A stretch of 64,000 nt of DNA from Allostella sp. ATCC 35155 (GTDB lineage Bacteria > Pseudomonadota > Alphaproteobacteria > ATCC43930 > Allostellaceae), in NCBI GenBank assembly GCA_006738865.1, contig AP019701.1, positions 5,095,974-5,159,973 of the forward strand, given 5' to 3'. The notes under the pieces are model-generated. The model had not been told where the DNA came from, made no database searches, and was given only the letters and a program-made list of their open reading frames with translations. Each line of letters opens with the position of its first letter. Within the stretch, counting starts at the first letter, position 1. Both the position numbers and the translations under genes were made by a program. Of this stretch, positions 46,599 to 55,847 are shown in pieces.

Positions 46599-47177
46599 AT
46601 GGCCGGGATCCTGCGTGCTGCCGGCCGTCGGCGCATCCCCTGGAAGAATGGCGGCGGCGAAGCCGAGGATGTGGCCGCGCACCTGCCCGACGCCGACTGG
46701 ATCACCATGGAGTGGCGTGTCAGCCGTGCCTGGATCACGGCGTCCGGCCCGTTCTCGGTCTTTCCCGGGATCGACCGGACGTTCCTGGTCGCCGAAGGTG
46801 ACGGCGTCGAGCTGTCCCCGGCGGGAGCACCGGTGCAGCTCGACCAGGTTGCGGCGCCCTTTTCGTTTCCGGGCGACGTGGCGACCGATTGCCGGCTGCT
46901 TGCCGGGCCGGTCGTCGCACTCAACGTCATGACCCGGCGCGAACGCTGGCGTCATCGGGTGACCCGGCGCCCGGTGACCGGTCCGGAGCGTCTGGCGGCG
47001 ACGGCGCCGGTCACGCTCGCGGTACTGCTGCGCGGCCGGGCTGCCCTTCCCGGGGTCGACGCGGATGCCGTCATCGAGCCGGCGGATGCGATCCGACTGT
47101 CACCGGGGGAAACGATCGCCCTCGATGCGGTGCCGAGCACGGTTCTGGCCTGGATCGAGCTGTCGGAGGCCGGATAG
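46599..47177 (+). CDS. hutD: HutD/Ves family protein
   Basis: A 192-residue cupin of the HutD/Ves family. The family signature IPWKNGGGEAEDVA is at residues 13-26, followed by WRVSRAWITASGPFSVFPGIDRTFLVAEG and PFSFPGDVATDCRLLAGPVVALNVM. HutD is encoded in many histidine-utilisation operons and is proposed to limit Hut flux, perhaps by binding formylglutamate or a related product. There are no hut genes here. It is co-transcribed with the orphan ABC ATPase. Confidence 0.88.
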   Translation: MAGILRAAGRRRIPWKNGGGEAEDVAAHLPDADWITMEWRVSRAWITASGPFSVFPGIDRTFLVAEGDGVELSPAGAPVQLDQVAAPFSFPGDVATDCRLLAGPVVALNVMTRRERWRHRVTRRPVTGPERLAATAPVTLAVLLRGRAALPGVDADAVIEPADAIRLSPGETIALDAVPSTVLAWIELSEAG

Positions 47178-47179
47178 CT

Positions 47180-48406
47180 GCAACGCGCCGAGTACACTCA
47201 CGCGATGGCTGGTCCTGCTGACGGAGCCTCGGCGCGACCGTCCGGTTGAGGAGCGCCGGGACGACGACCGTCGCCGATCGGGCCGGCGCCGGATCGAGCG
47301 TCTCCAGCGCCACGGCCATCTGGTGGAAGAGCCGGCCCGCGAGTTCCCGCCCGGCCGGCGAGAACTCGGCACCGACCACCCGGTCGGCCATGCGGTACAG
47401 CACTTCGCCGAGATCCGAGACGAGATCGGCCTCGGCGACCAGGCTGCCGACCAACCGGCCCTCCCGCAGGTCCATCCGGTCGTGAAAGAGCGCCGCGGCA
47501 TAGTCGCGGATTTCCCGCCCCAGCACGTCGATGGCGAAGCGGTGCTCGGCCCGGTCGTCCGGTGCGCCGGGGCGGCCTTCGGCGATGTGCAGGAAGAGGT
47601 GTTGAACCCGATCGAGTAGACGCCGACTGCGACCGGAACCAGCGGATAGGTCGTATGTCCGTAGACCAATGTCGGCTGTGCGCGACAGGTTGAGGGACGC
47701 GATGAAGGACGTGGCGGTCGTCCCGAGATCGGCGCCGAGGGAGAAGGCGAGCGCCGTCTGCCAGTCGAGGACGCCGGACCCACCAGCCCCATCACGATGC
47801 CGATCGTCGCGGACGAGGAGTGGATCAGCGCCGTCAGGCCGGCCGCCGCGATGATGCAGTAGAGGACGCCCGCATAGTCGTCGGTCCGGAGGCCCGAGAT
47901 GACGGCCATCACCTCCGGCATCGCGCGGAGCGGGCGCAGACCGGCCGTGAGCATCGACAGGCCGTAGAAGATCAGGCTGAAGCCGAGCAGCGTCTGGCAC
48001 AGGTTCCGGACGGTGGCCGTGCGCGCGAACACCATGCCCAGTCCCGACAGCCCCGCGACCAAAAGCCCCAGAGGCCGAGCGGCAGGGCGATCCGGGCATT
48101 GGTCAGGGTGGTGCCGATGTTGGCGCCCATGATGACGCTGATCGCGGGCCGCAGACCGAGGATGCCCGCGTTGACGAGGCCGACGACCATGACCGTCATC
48201 GCGGTGCTCGACTGGATGAGGCCGGTGATGAGCGTGCCGGCGAGGAGACCGCGGATCGGGGTGCCGGCGATCTGCGCCAGCACGCGGCGCAGGCGGTTGA
48301 CGGCCAGGGACTGGATGCCGTTGGCCATGAAGTCCAGCCCCAGCATGAAGATGCCGAGCCCGCCGATGGCCGGTACGAGAACGTCCCGGAACAGATCGAC
48401 CTGCAT
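47180..48406 (-). pseudogene. Na/Pi cotransporter family protein, broken by several frameshifts
   Basis: Starts normally at ATG 48406: GLGIFMLGLDFMANGIQSL, LLAGTLITGLIQSSTAMTVMVVG and VIMGANIGTTLTN are the first PNaS domain. The frame then shifts near 48065 into the second half (FSLIFYGLSMLTAGLRPL, GLTALIHSSSATIGIVMG). It shifts again near 47780 (VLDWQTALAFSLGADLGTTATSFIASLN), near 47680 (YGHTTYPLVPVAVGV) and near 47610, into a PhoU-like helical tail (REIRDYAAALFHDRMDLREGRL). Four indels and an apparent loss of the last membrane helices mean no full product. The left end is approximate. Confidence 0.82.
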
Positions 48407-48523
48407 CGCCGGCTCCGCTCGCCCCCGCCGGGGTCAGGATCATGGCATCCGGCTATCGGACCACGGATCGAGCGGGTGACGAAACCGGTGTTGCGTTCGC
48501 CCTGTCCGCGAGCGGCGGCCGGT

Positions 48524-51067
48524 TCAGCCGCCGTCCGAATGCTTCCACAGGACCTCGCGCTTGCCGACATGGTTGGCGGAGCTGATGACGCCGGCCGCCT
48601 CCATGCGCTCGACGAGGCGCGCCGCGCGATTGTAGCCGATCTGCAGGTGGCGCTGGATGAAGCTGGTCGACGCCTTGCGCTCGCGGATGACGATCTGCAC
48701 CGCCTGTTCGTAGAGCCCGTCCGAGTCGCCGTCGTCGTCGCCGCTGGCGCCGCTGGCGCCGTCGCTGCCGATCTCGTCCTCGGTGACCTCGTCGAGATAG
48801 GCGGGCTCGCCCTGGGCCTTCAGGAACTTCACGACTTCCTCGACCTCTTCGTCGCGGACGAAGGGGCCGTGGACGCGGGTGATGCGCCCGCCGCCGGCCA
48901 TGTAGAGCATGTCGCCGCGGCCGAGCAGTTGCTCGGCGCCAGCCTCGCCCAGGATCGTCCGGCTGTCGATCTTCGAGGTGACCTGGAAGCTGATCCGGGT
49001 CGGGAAGTTCGCCTTGATCGTGCCGGTGATGACATCGACCGAAGGACGCTGCGTCGCCATGATGATGTGGATGCCGGCCGCCCGGGCCATCTGGGCCAAG
49101 CGTTGGATGGCCGCCTCTATGTCCTTGCCCGCGACCAGCATCAGGTCGGCCATCTCGTCGACGACGACGACGATGAAGGGCAGTGGCCTCAGGTCGAACG
49201 GCTGTTCCTCGAAGACGGGCTCGCCGGTTTCGGGGTCGAAGCCGGTCTGGACCCGCCGCTTCCCGGCCTCGCCGCGCTTGGCCATCTCGGCGAGGCGCGA
49301 ATTGAACCCCTCCACGTTGCGCACGCCCAGCTGGGACATGGCGCGGTAGCGGTTCTCCATCTCGCGCACGGTCCATTTCAGCGCGACCACGGCCTTGCGG
49401 GGATCGGTCACCACCGGCGCCAGCAGATGCGGAATCCCGTCATAGACGGAGAGTTCCAGCATCTTCGGATCGATCATGATGAACTTGCAGCGGTCCGGCG
49501 GCAGCCGATACAGCAGCGACAGGATCATCGCGTTCATGCCGACCGACTTGCCCGATCCGGTGGTGCCGGCGATCAGCAGGTGCGGCATCCGCGCCAGGTC
49601 CGCGATGACCGGGGCGCCGCCGATGTCCTTGCCGATGGCCAGCATGAGCTGGGCCGATGTCTTCTCATAGGCATCGGCCGACAGCAGCTCGCGCATCCAC
49701 ACCGTCTCGGCCTTGCGGTTGGGCAGCTCGATGCCGATGACGTTGCGCCCCGGCACGACGGCCACGCGCACCGAAACGGCGCTCATCGACCGGGCGATAT
49801 CGTCGGCCAGGCCGATCACGCGCGATGACTTCGTGCCCGGCGCCGGTTCCAGCTCGTACAGCGTCACCACCGGTCCGGGGCGCACCTTCACGATCCGGCC
49901 CTTGACGCCGAAATCCTCGAGCACGCCCTCCAGCAGCTTGGCATTGTTGGAGAGGGCGGCTTCGTCGATGCCCGCGTCGATCGTCGGCGGGATCGGCGCC
50001 AGCAGATCCAGCGGGGGCAGCCGGTACTCGCCGTCGACGGAGAGGTCGAGCGCGGCCTGCTTGCCGCCGGTCCGCTTCGGGGCGGGCTGGCGCTTCGCGC
50101 CCAGGTCGACGGCCACGGTCGGCCGGCGCGGGTCGGGAATCGCGGGCACCGGGGTCGCGGCGGTCTGCGGAACCGCCCGCGGCGGCGGCGTCGGTCGGTC
50201 CGTTTCGAGTTCCGGTTCCGGTTCGTCCTCCGGCTCCTCGGGCGGCGGCGCGGCGCCCTGTCGCGCGAATACCGGTTCCACCCGTTCGGCGGCGGGTGCC
50301 GGCCTGGCGCGCGGTGCGGCGGGGCGTGGCGCGGCCGCGCGACCGGCTGCGGCGGGGCGTGCCGGTGGCCGCATCTGGTCCCACAGCCCCAGCAGCAGGT
50401 TGCCGAGGGCGGTGATCCCCCGCGTCACCAGCCCACCCGCACGGCCCGCACCCTTGCCGGCGCCGCTCCACTCCGCCCGTGAAAGGCCGATGACATAGGC
50501 ACAGCCGACGCCGGTGGCGAGCGTCACGACGAACAGCAGGATCCCGTAGCCCACGGGCCCCAGCGTCTGCTCCAGTGCCGCCAGGCGCTGCAGCAGCAGC
50601 ATGCCGGTGAAGCCGCCCCACCCGCCCTGCAGCCACCATCCGGGCGCCGCCGGCGGCAGCGACAGCATGGCCGCCAGGCCGAGGACGGTCGGGAAGAAGG
50701 CGATCAGCCGGAAGGCCGCGCGATTGACGAGCCGATGCGCCGCCAGCCGCCAGCCCCAAGCCAGCAATACGACCGGGATCAGCAGCGCCGCCAGGCCGAT
50801 GCTCTGCCACAGCAGGTCGGCGGCATAGGCTCCGCTGTGGCCCATCAGATTGTGCACCGGCGCGTCGACGGCCCGATTGAAGGACGGATCGCCGCGATCG
50901 TAGGTGACGAGCGCCACCAGGAACGCCACGCCGAGGGCGAACAGCAGGATGCCGGCCGTCTCTTCCAGGCGGCGCCGGAGAAAGCGCGATACCGTCTCGG
51001 TGCCGCCGGCGGCGCGCTCCATCAGACCGCGCGTCATCGCCTCCCGGCTGAAATTGCCTCTGGCCAT
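48524..51067 (-). CDS. ftsK: DNA translocase FtsK
   Basis: Septal motor that pumps DNA and activates XerCD at dif. The 847-residue protein has four membrane segments in the first 200 residues, a proline/alanine-rich linker (about 235-350) and a RecA-like motor with Walker A AGTTGSGKSVGMNA (about 499-511) and Walker B PFIVVVVDEMADLM. The C-terminal gamma winged helix (ASTSFIQRHLQIGYNRAARLVERME) reads KOPS. It is shorter than E. coli FtsK because of the short linker, which is usual in this class. Confidence 0.96.
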   Translation of the reverse strand: MARGNFSREAMTRGLMERAAGGTETVSRFLRRRLEETAGILLFALGVAFLVALVTYDRGDPSFNRAVDAPVHNLMGHSGAYAADLLWQSIGLAALLIPVVLLAWGWRLAAHRLVNRAAFRLIAFFPTVLGLAAMLSLPPAAPGWWLQGGWGGFTGMLLLQRLAALEQTLGPVGYGILLFVVTLATGVGCAYVIGLSRAEWSGAGKGAGRAGGLVTRGITALGNLLLGLWDQMRPPARPAAAGRAAAPRPAAPRARPAPAAERVEPVFARQGAAPPPEEPEDEPEPELETDRPTPPPRAVPQTAATPVPAIPDPRRPTVAVDLGAKRQPAPKRTGGKQAALDLSVDGEYRLPPLDLLAPIPPTIDAGIDEAALSNNAKLLEGVLEDFGVKGRIVKVRPGPVVTLYELEPAPGTKSSRVIGLADDIARSMSAVSVRVAVVPGRNVIGIELPNRKAETVWMRELLSADAYEKTSAQLMLAIGKDIGGAPVIADLARMPHLLIAGTTGSGKSVGMNAMILSLLYRLPPDRCKFIMIDPKMLELSVYDGIPHLLAPVVTDPRKAVVALKWTVREMENRYRAMSQLGVRNVEGFNSRLAEMAKRGEAGKRRVQTGFDPETGEPVFEEQPFDLRPLPFIVVVVDEMADLMLVAGKDIEAAIQRLAQMARAAGIHIIMATQRPSVDVITGTIKANFPTRISFQVTSKIDSRTILGEAGAEQLLGRGDMLYMAGGGRITRVHGPFVRDEEVEEVVKFLKAQGEPAYLDEVTEDEIGSDGASGASGDDDGDSDGLYEQAVQIVIRERKASTSFIQRHLQIGYNRAARLVERMEAAGVISSANHVGKREVLWKHSDGG

Positions 51068-51097
51068 CGTCGCTTTCTTCGTCGGGCCGGTCCTGCG

Positions 51098-52291
51098 TCA
51101 GCCCAGGACGCGGACCATGCGGTCGAGTCCGGCCTCGACCGTCTCGGCGTCATGAACCAGGGCGACGCGAATATAGGGCTTGCCGACATTGCGGCCGTCG
51201 GCGTCAGGGCGCGCGATATAGCCGCCGGGCACCACCTTGATCCCGGCCTCGGTCCACAGGCGGCTCGTCGCCTCCTCGCCATCGCCCACATCGAGCCAGA
51301 GGAAGAAGCCGCCGGGCGGCCGGTAAAAGCCGTAGCGCCCGCCCAGCAGCCGCTCGGCGATGTCGAACTTCTGCCGATAGAGATTGCGGTTCTCGGTGAC
51401 GTGCGTCTCCTCCTCCCACAGCGCGGTCGCCGCCGCCAGGAGCGGCATCGGCACGCTCGGGCCGCCATAGCTGCGCAGCCGGGTGAACAGCCGGATTACC
51501 TCCGGACAGCCGGCGACGAAACCGCAACGGATGCCGGGCGCGCTGGACCGCTTGGACAGGGAGTGCATGACGACGACATGGTCGGTCGCGCCGCCGAGTT
51601 CGGCCGCGGCCTCGAGCGCGCCCGACGGCGCGGCGGCGTCATAGATCTCGGCGTAGCACTCGTCGGCGACCAGCAGGAAATCGTGCTGGCGGGCCAGTTC
51701 GATGAGCCGCTTCAGGTAATCGAGACCCGCGAGCACGCCCTGCGGGTTGGCGGGCGAGCAGAGATAGAAGACGGCGCACCGCGCGAGCAATTCTTCGGGA
51801 ATGGCGTCGAGGTCGGGCAGGAACCCGGACTGCCGGGTCGCCGGCAGGAACACGGGCTCGGCCCCCGACATCGCCGCGGCGGCGCTGTAGACATGATAGT
51901 ATGGGTTGGGCAGCAGCACGGTCGGGCGCCGCCCGTTCTTCTCTGCCGGCACCGCGACCTGGGCCAGCATGTAGAGGCCCTCCTTGGTGCCGGACAGCGG
52001 CAGGATCTGCCGATCCGGGTCGATCATCCCCTCGGGCAGCTTGTAGCGGCGCTGCAGCCAGGCCGCCACGGCACGCCGGAAGGCCGGATCGCCCTCGTTT
52101 CCGGGATACCGGCCCCAGAGATGGGCGTTCCGGGCCACTGTCTCGGCCAGCAGGGCCGGGGGCGGGTGCTGCGGTTCGCCGGCCGACATCAGCAGCGGCG
52201 TCTCGTTCGCGAGCGGCTGGCGCCCGGCGAGCAGAGTGGCCAGCCGGTAGAATGGATTGTCACCCAGCGCGTCGAGACGTTCGTTCAGCAT
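51098..52291 (-). CDS. Class I/II aminotransferase, DapC-like
   Basis: A 397-residue fold-type I PLP enzyme. LPNPYYHVYSAAAAMSGAEPVFLPA and YLCSPANPQGVLA are the substrate and PLP-ring segments, VADECYAEIYD supplies the pyridoxal aspartate-tyrosine region, and HSLSKRSSAPGIRCGF holds the Schiff-base lysine. The pattern matches succinyldiaminopimelate transaminase (DapC) and related enzymes; the usual alphaproteobacterial order is aminotransferase then ftsK. The ATG at 52291 gives the standard start MLNERLDALGDNPFYRL. Confidence 0.85.
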   Translation of the reverse strand: MLNERLDALGDNPFYRLATLLAGRQPLANETPLLMSAGEPQHPPPALLAETVARNAHLWGRYPGNEGDPAFRRAVAAWLQRRYKLPEGMIDPDRQILPLSGTKEGLYMLAQVAVPAEKNGRRPTVLLPNPYYHVYSAAAAMSGAEPVFLPATRQSGFLPDLDAIPEELLARCAVFYLCSPANPQGVLAGLDYLKRLIELARQHDFLLVADECYAEIYDAAAPSGALEAAAELGGATDHVVVMHSLSKRSSAPGIRCGFVAGCPEVIRLFTRLRSYGGPSVPMPLLAAATALWEEETHVTENRNLYRQKFDIAERLLGGRYGFYRPPGGFFLWLDVGDGEEATSRLWTEAGIKVVPGGYIARPDADGRNVGKPYIRVALVHDAETVEAGLDRMVRVLG

Positions 52292-52421
52292 CGATGGCGA
52301 TTCCCCCGCAACCGGCCGATCGTAGCGATCGACCCTCGGCGAAACAACCATCTGGGCCACGAAGCTGAGATGGAGGGTGCGGCTGCATGTCGGCGGAAGC
52401 GACGATCATGCGAACGGGGCG

Positions 52422-52450
52422 TTGCACTTCCTTTTCATGAAACGCATAGT
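52422..52450 (+). promoter_or_regulatory. Promoter of the peptide ABC operon with internal palindrome
   Basis: TTGCAC (52422-52427) and CATAGT (52445-52450) are 17 nt apart, 36 nt before the binding-protein ATG. The spacer contains the perfect palindrome TTTCATGAAA (52433-52442). A regulator bound there would block RNA polymerase. The XRE-cupin protein at 57439, encoded at the end of the same unit, is a natural candidate. Confidence 0.5.
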
Positions 52451-52485
52451 TGGGCGACTGGTCAGACCATGCCGGAGACGCCACC

Positions 52486-54042
52486 ATGCGCCGCGCCGCC
52501 CTTGCTCTCTCGCTGATCGCATCGCCCTTGCTCCTGCCGGCCGCTGCGGTCGCCCAGGAGCCGGGAGTGCTGCGGGTCGCGCTCAATGCGGACATCCGCA
52601 CCAACGATCCCGGCGTCAATCGCGACGGCAATACCGACGCCGTCATGATGCATGTCCTGGAGGGCCTGGTCGGCCTCACCGAGAAGGGCGACGTGGCGCC
52701 GCTGCTCGCGGAGAAGATCGACGTTTCGCCGGACGGCAAGGCATACACGTTCGTCCTCCGCGACGGGCTCGTCTTCCACAACGGCCAGCCGGTCACGGCA
52801 GAGGACGTCGCCTGGACCTGGAAGCGCTATCTCGATCCCGCCACCAAGTGGCGCTGCCAGTCCGAGTTCGGCGGCAAGGGACAGACCCGGATCGAGGCGG
52901 TCGAGGTGACCGGCCCGCGCACGGTGGTCTTCCGGATCGACAAGCCGACCGCGCTGTTCCTGTCCATGACGGCGCGGCCGGACTGCGGCGGCTCGGCCAT
53001 CCTCCACAAGGATTCCGTCGACGCCGACGGCAAGTGGAAGGGCCCGATCGCGACCGGTCCGTTCAAGTTCGGCGAGTGGAAGCGCGGCCAGTATGTCGAG
53101 CTGGAGCGCTTCGCCGGCTATCGCTCGCTGCCCGGCCCGCGGGACGGCTATGTCGGCGGCAAGAAGGTCGAGGTCGAGCGCGTGCGCTTCCTCGTCATTC
53201 CCGACCCGGCCGCGACCAAGGCAGCACTGCTCGCCGGCTCGATCGACGTCGCGCCCGACGTGTCCGCCGACGATCTGGAAGAACTCAAGCGGCGGGGCGA
53301 CATCACGGTCGACATGGCGCCGACCATGTCCGTCTCGGGCTTCCTGCTGCAGACGACCGATCCGCTGCTGCAGGACGTGCGCATCCGCCGGGCCATCGCG
53401 CACGCCATCGACACGGCCGAGATCACCGCCGGCGTCACCAAGGGCACGGGGACTCCGAACGCCTCCGTGATCCCGGTCCCCAGTTCCTACTACAGCGCCA
53501 AGCAGAAGGAGCGGGCCAAGGCCGATCCGGCCCTTGCCAGGAAGCTGCTCGCCGAAGCCGGCTATCGCGGCCAGCCGATCAAGATCCTGACCAACAAGCG
53601 GTACGGGCCGATGTTCGATGCCGCCGTCCTCGGGCAGGCGATGCTGCAGCAGGTGGGCGTCAATGCCGAGATCGAAGTGCTCGAGTGGGCGACGCAGCTC
53701 GATCGCTATCTCAAGGGCAACTACCAGATGATGTCGTTCTCCTACTCGGCCCGCCTCGACGCCGCGCTGAACTTCGAGATGATGAGCGGCCCCAAGGCGA
53801 CGCAGCCGCGCAAGGTCTGGGACAATCCGGAGGCGCTGAAGCTGCTGTCGGAGGCGATGGTGTCGGCCGACCGGGCGAAGCGTCAGGAACGCTTCGATCG
53901 CCTGCACGGCATGTTCCTCGCCGACGTGCCGATGCTGGTGCTCTACAACGGCGTCGACATCTCGGCGACCGGTCCCCGGGTCAAGGGGTACAAGGGCTGG
54001 GCCGCCGGCCAGCCCCGTCTGTGGGGCGTGACGCTGCAATAG
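52486..54042 (+). CDS. Peptide-type ABC transporter substrate-binding protein
   Basis: A 518-residue periplasmic binding protein (SBP_bac_5, DppA/OppA-like). The signal peptide MRRAALALSLIASPLLLPAAAVAQ is followed by GVLRVALNADIRTNDPGVNRDGNTDAVMMHVLEGLVGL. Later family segments are YTFVLRDGLVFHNGQPVTAEDVAWTWKR and DVRIRRAIAHAIDTAEI. GGAG eight nt upstream supports ATG 52486. First gene of an operon with two permeases and a double ATPase. Ligand may be a peptide, opine or other nitrogen compound. Confidence 0.92.
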   Translation: MRRAALALSLIASPLLLPAAAVAQEPGVLRVALNADIRTNDPGVNRDGNTDAVMMHVLEGLVGLTEKGDVAPLLAEKIDVSPDGKAYTFVLRDGLVFHNGQPVTAEDVAWTWKRYLDPATKWRCQSEFGGKGQTRIEAVEVTGPRTVVFRIDKPTALFLSMTARPDCGGSAILHKDSVDADGKWKGPIATGPFKFGEWKRGQYVELERFAGYRSLPGPRDGYVGGKKVEVERVRFLVIPDPAATKAALLAGSIDVAPDVSADDLEELKRRGDITVDMAPTMSVSGFLLQTTDPLLQDVRIRRAIAHAIDTAEITAGVTKGTGTPNASVIPVPSSYYSAKQKERAKADPALARKLLAEAGYRGQPIKILTNKRYGPMFDAAVLGQAMLQQVGVNAEIEVLEWATQLDRYLKGNYQMMSFSYSARLDAALNFEMMSGPKATQPRKVWDNPEALKLLSEAMVSADRAKRQERFDRLHGMFLADVPMLVLYNGVDISATGPRVKGYKGWAAGQPRLWGVTLQ

Positions 54043-54081
54043 CGTCGCGTCGCCTTTCCCTCGCCGGAGGCCGTTCGGTCC

Positions 54082-55026
54082 GTGTTGCGCTATATCCTCC
54101 ACCGTCTCCTGATGACGGTGCCGACCGCGCTCCTCGTCGCGCTGGCGGTCTTCGTCCTCCTGCGGCTGGTTCCGGGCGATCCGGCCCAGCTCATGCTGGG
54201 TGACACGGCGACGGAAGAGACGCTGGCCGAGCTGCGGGCGCAGCTCGGCCTCGACCAGCCGATCGCGATGCAGTTCCTCTACTGGCTGGGCAACGTCGCC
54301 GTCGGCGATCTCGGGCGGTCGATCACCAACGACCTGCCGGTTCTGCCGCTGATCTTCGACCGTTTCCAGGTCAGCGCCAGCATCGTCATCGTCGCCGTGG
54401 TGCTGGCGACGCTGGTTGCGGTGCCGGCCGGCATGCTCGCCGCGTGGCGCCAGAACAGCCTCGGCGACCTCTTGATCGTCGGCGGCGCGACGATGCTGCT
54501 CTCGATCCCCAGCTTCTGGCTGGGGCTGCTGATGCTGCTGTTCTTCGGGGTCAAGCTCGGCTGGCTGCCGGTCGTCGGCTACGTGTCGTTCGGCGAGGAT
54601 TTCGGCCGCGCGCTGGCCTATGTCATCCTGCCCATCGCGACCCTGACCCTGATTGAGATCGGCGTCATCACCCGCATGGCGCGGGCGGCGACGATCGAAG
54701 TGCTGCGCCTGGAATACATCACCCATGCCAGAGCCAAGGGCGTGCCGGAGGGGCGCGTGCTGTGGCGGCACGCCCTGCCCAACGCCTTTGCGCCGACCTG
54801 GACCCTGCTCGGCCTGATTCTCGGCAACCTGCTGGGCGGCATCGCGGTGATCGAGACCGTCTTCACCCTGCCCGGCCTCGGGCGCCTCCTCGTCGACGGC
54901 ATCTTCGCCCGCGACTATCCGGTCGTGCAGGGATGCCTGCTCTTCGTCGCCATCATGTACGTCCTGGTGAACCTGCTCGTGGACCTGCTCTATCCGGTGT
55001 TCGATCCGCGCGTGGCGGCGGAATGA
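54082..55026 (+). CDS. ABC transporter permease, DppB-type
   Basis: A 314-residue inner-membrane protein with six predicted helices. It begins LRYILHRLLMTVPTALLVALAVFVLLRLVPGDPAQLMLG, the DppB/OppB opening. The EAA loop is EYITHARAKGVPEGRVLWRHALPNA, which contacts the ATPase. The GTG start is 39 nt after the binding-protein gene, and its stop overlaps the second permease. Confidence 0.93.
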   Translation: MLRYILHRLLMTVPTALLVALAVFVLLRLVPGDPAQLMLGDTATEETLAELRAQLGLDQPIAMQFLYWLGNVAVGDLGRSITNDLPVLPLIFDRFQVSASIVIVAVVLATLVAVPAGMLAAWRQNSLGDLLIVGGATMLLSIPSFWLGLLMLLFFGVKLGWLPVVGYVSFGEDFGRALAYVILPIATLTLIEIGVITRMARAATIEVLRLEYITHARAKGVPEGRVLWRHALPNAFAPTWTLLGLILGNLLGGIAVIETVFTLPGLGRLLVDGIFARDYPVVQGCLLFVAIMYVLVNLLVDLLYPVFDPRVAAE

Positions 55027-55847
55027 GGCGGCGGATGCGCGTGCGCGCCAATGCCGTCATCGGCGGGACGCTGATCGGCCTGCTCGTGGCCGTCAGCGCG
55101 ACGGCCACCTTCTGGACTCCGTACGACCCGCTGCGCATCAACCTGCGCGCGCGCCTGCGGCCGCCGACCGACCTCTTCTGGCTCGGCACCGACGAGTTCG
55201 GACGCGACGTCGTCAGCCGCCTGATGGCCGGCGCGGCGACGAGCGCGCTCGTCGCGCTGCTGACGGTGGCGGCGGCGGTCATTCTGGGCGTCGTCATCGG
55301 CGTGCTGGCCGGCTTCGTCCGCGGCTGGCTCGACCGGGTGCTGATGGCGGTGAACGACACGCTGCTCGCCTTCCCGGGCATCCTGCTCGCGCTCGGGCTG
55401 ATGGCGGTGATCGGCCCGAACAAGTGGGGGATCATCCTGGCGCTCGGCCTTGCCTATTCGCCCTCGGTCGTCCGCGTCGTGCGCGCCACCGTGCTGTCGG
55501 TGCGCGAGCGCGAATACATCGAGGCCTCGCGGGTCATCGGCAACAGCGAGGTCTACACGATGGCCCGCCACGTCCTGCCGAACTGCGTCGCCCCCATCGT
55601 CGTGCTGGCGACCAGCATGTTCGGCTGGGTGGTGCTCGCCGAAAGCGCCCTCAGCTTCCTCGGTCTCGGCGTGCCGCCGCCCGCCCCGACCTGGGGCAAC
55701 ATGCTGTCGGCCGCGCGGCCCTATCTCGACCAGGCGCCGTGGCTGTCGATCGCCCCCGGCCTCTGCATCGCGCTCACCCTGCTCGGCATCAACCTCCTGG
55801 GCGACGCGCTCCGCGACAAGCTCGATCCGCGCATGGGGGCGGCATGA
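55023..55847 (+). CDS. ABC transporter permease, DppC-type
   Basis: A 274-residue inner-membrane protein. TFWTPYDPLRINLRARLRPPTDLFWLGTDEFGRDVVSRL is the N-terminal OppC-type signature, and the EAA loop is EYIEASRVIGNSEVYTMARHVLPN. It pairs with the DppB-type permease. The start overlaps the preceding stop (ATGA) and the stop overlaps the ATPase start. Confidence 0.93.
   Translation: MRRRMRVRANAVIGGTLIGLLVAVSATATFWTPYDPLRINLRARLRPPTDLFWLGTDEFGRDVVSRLMAGAATSALVALLTVAAAVILGVVIGVLAGFVRGWLDRVLMAVNDTLLAFPGILLALGLMAVIGPNKWGIILALGLAYSPSVVRVVRATVLSVREREYIEASRVIGNSEVYTMARHVLPNCVAPIVVLATSMFGWVVLAESALSFLGLGVPPPAPTWGNMLSAARPYLDQAPWLSIAPGLCIALTLLGINLLGDALRDKLDPRMGAA

Noticed and set aside
52462-54771. Long minus-strand open frame opposite the ABC transporter genes, and a similar one at 61079-63454
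   Set aside because: Both are complements of well-supported genes with signal peptides and family motifs; the antisense products have no domains.
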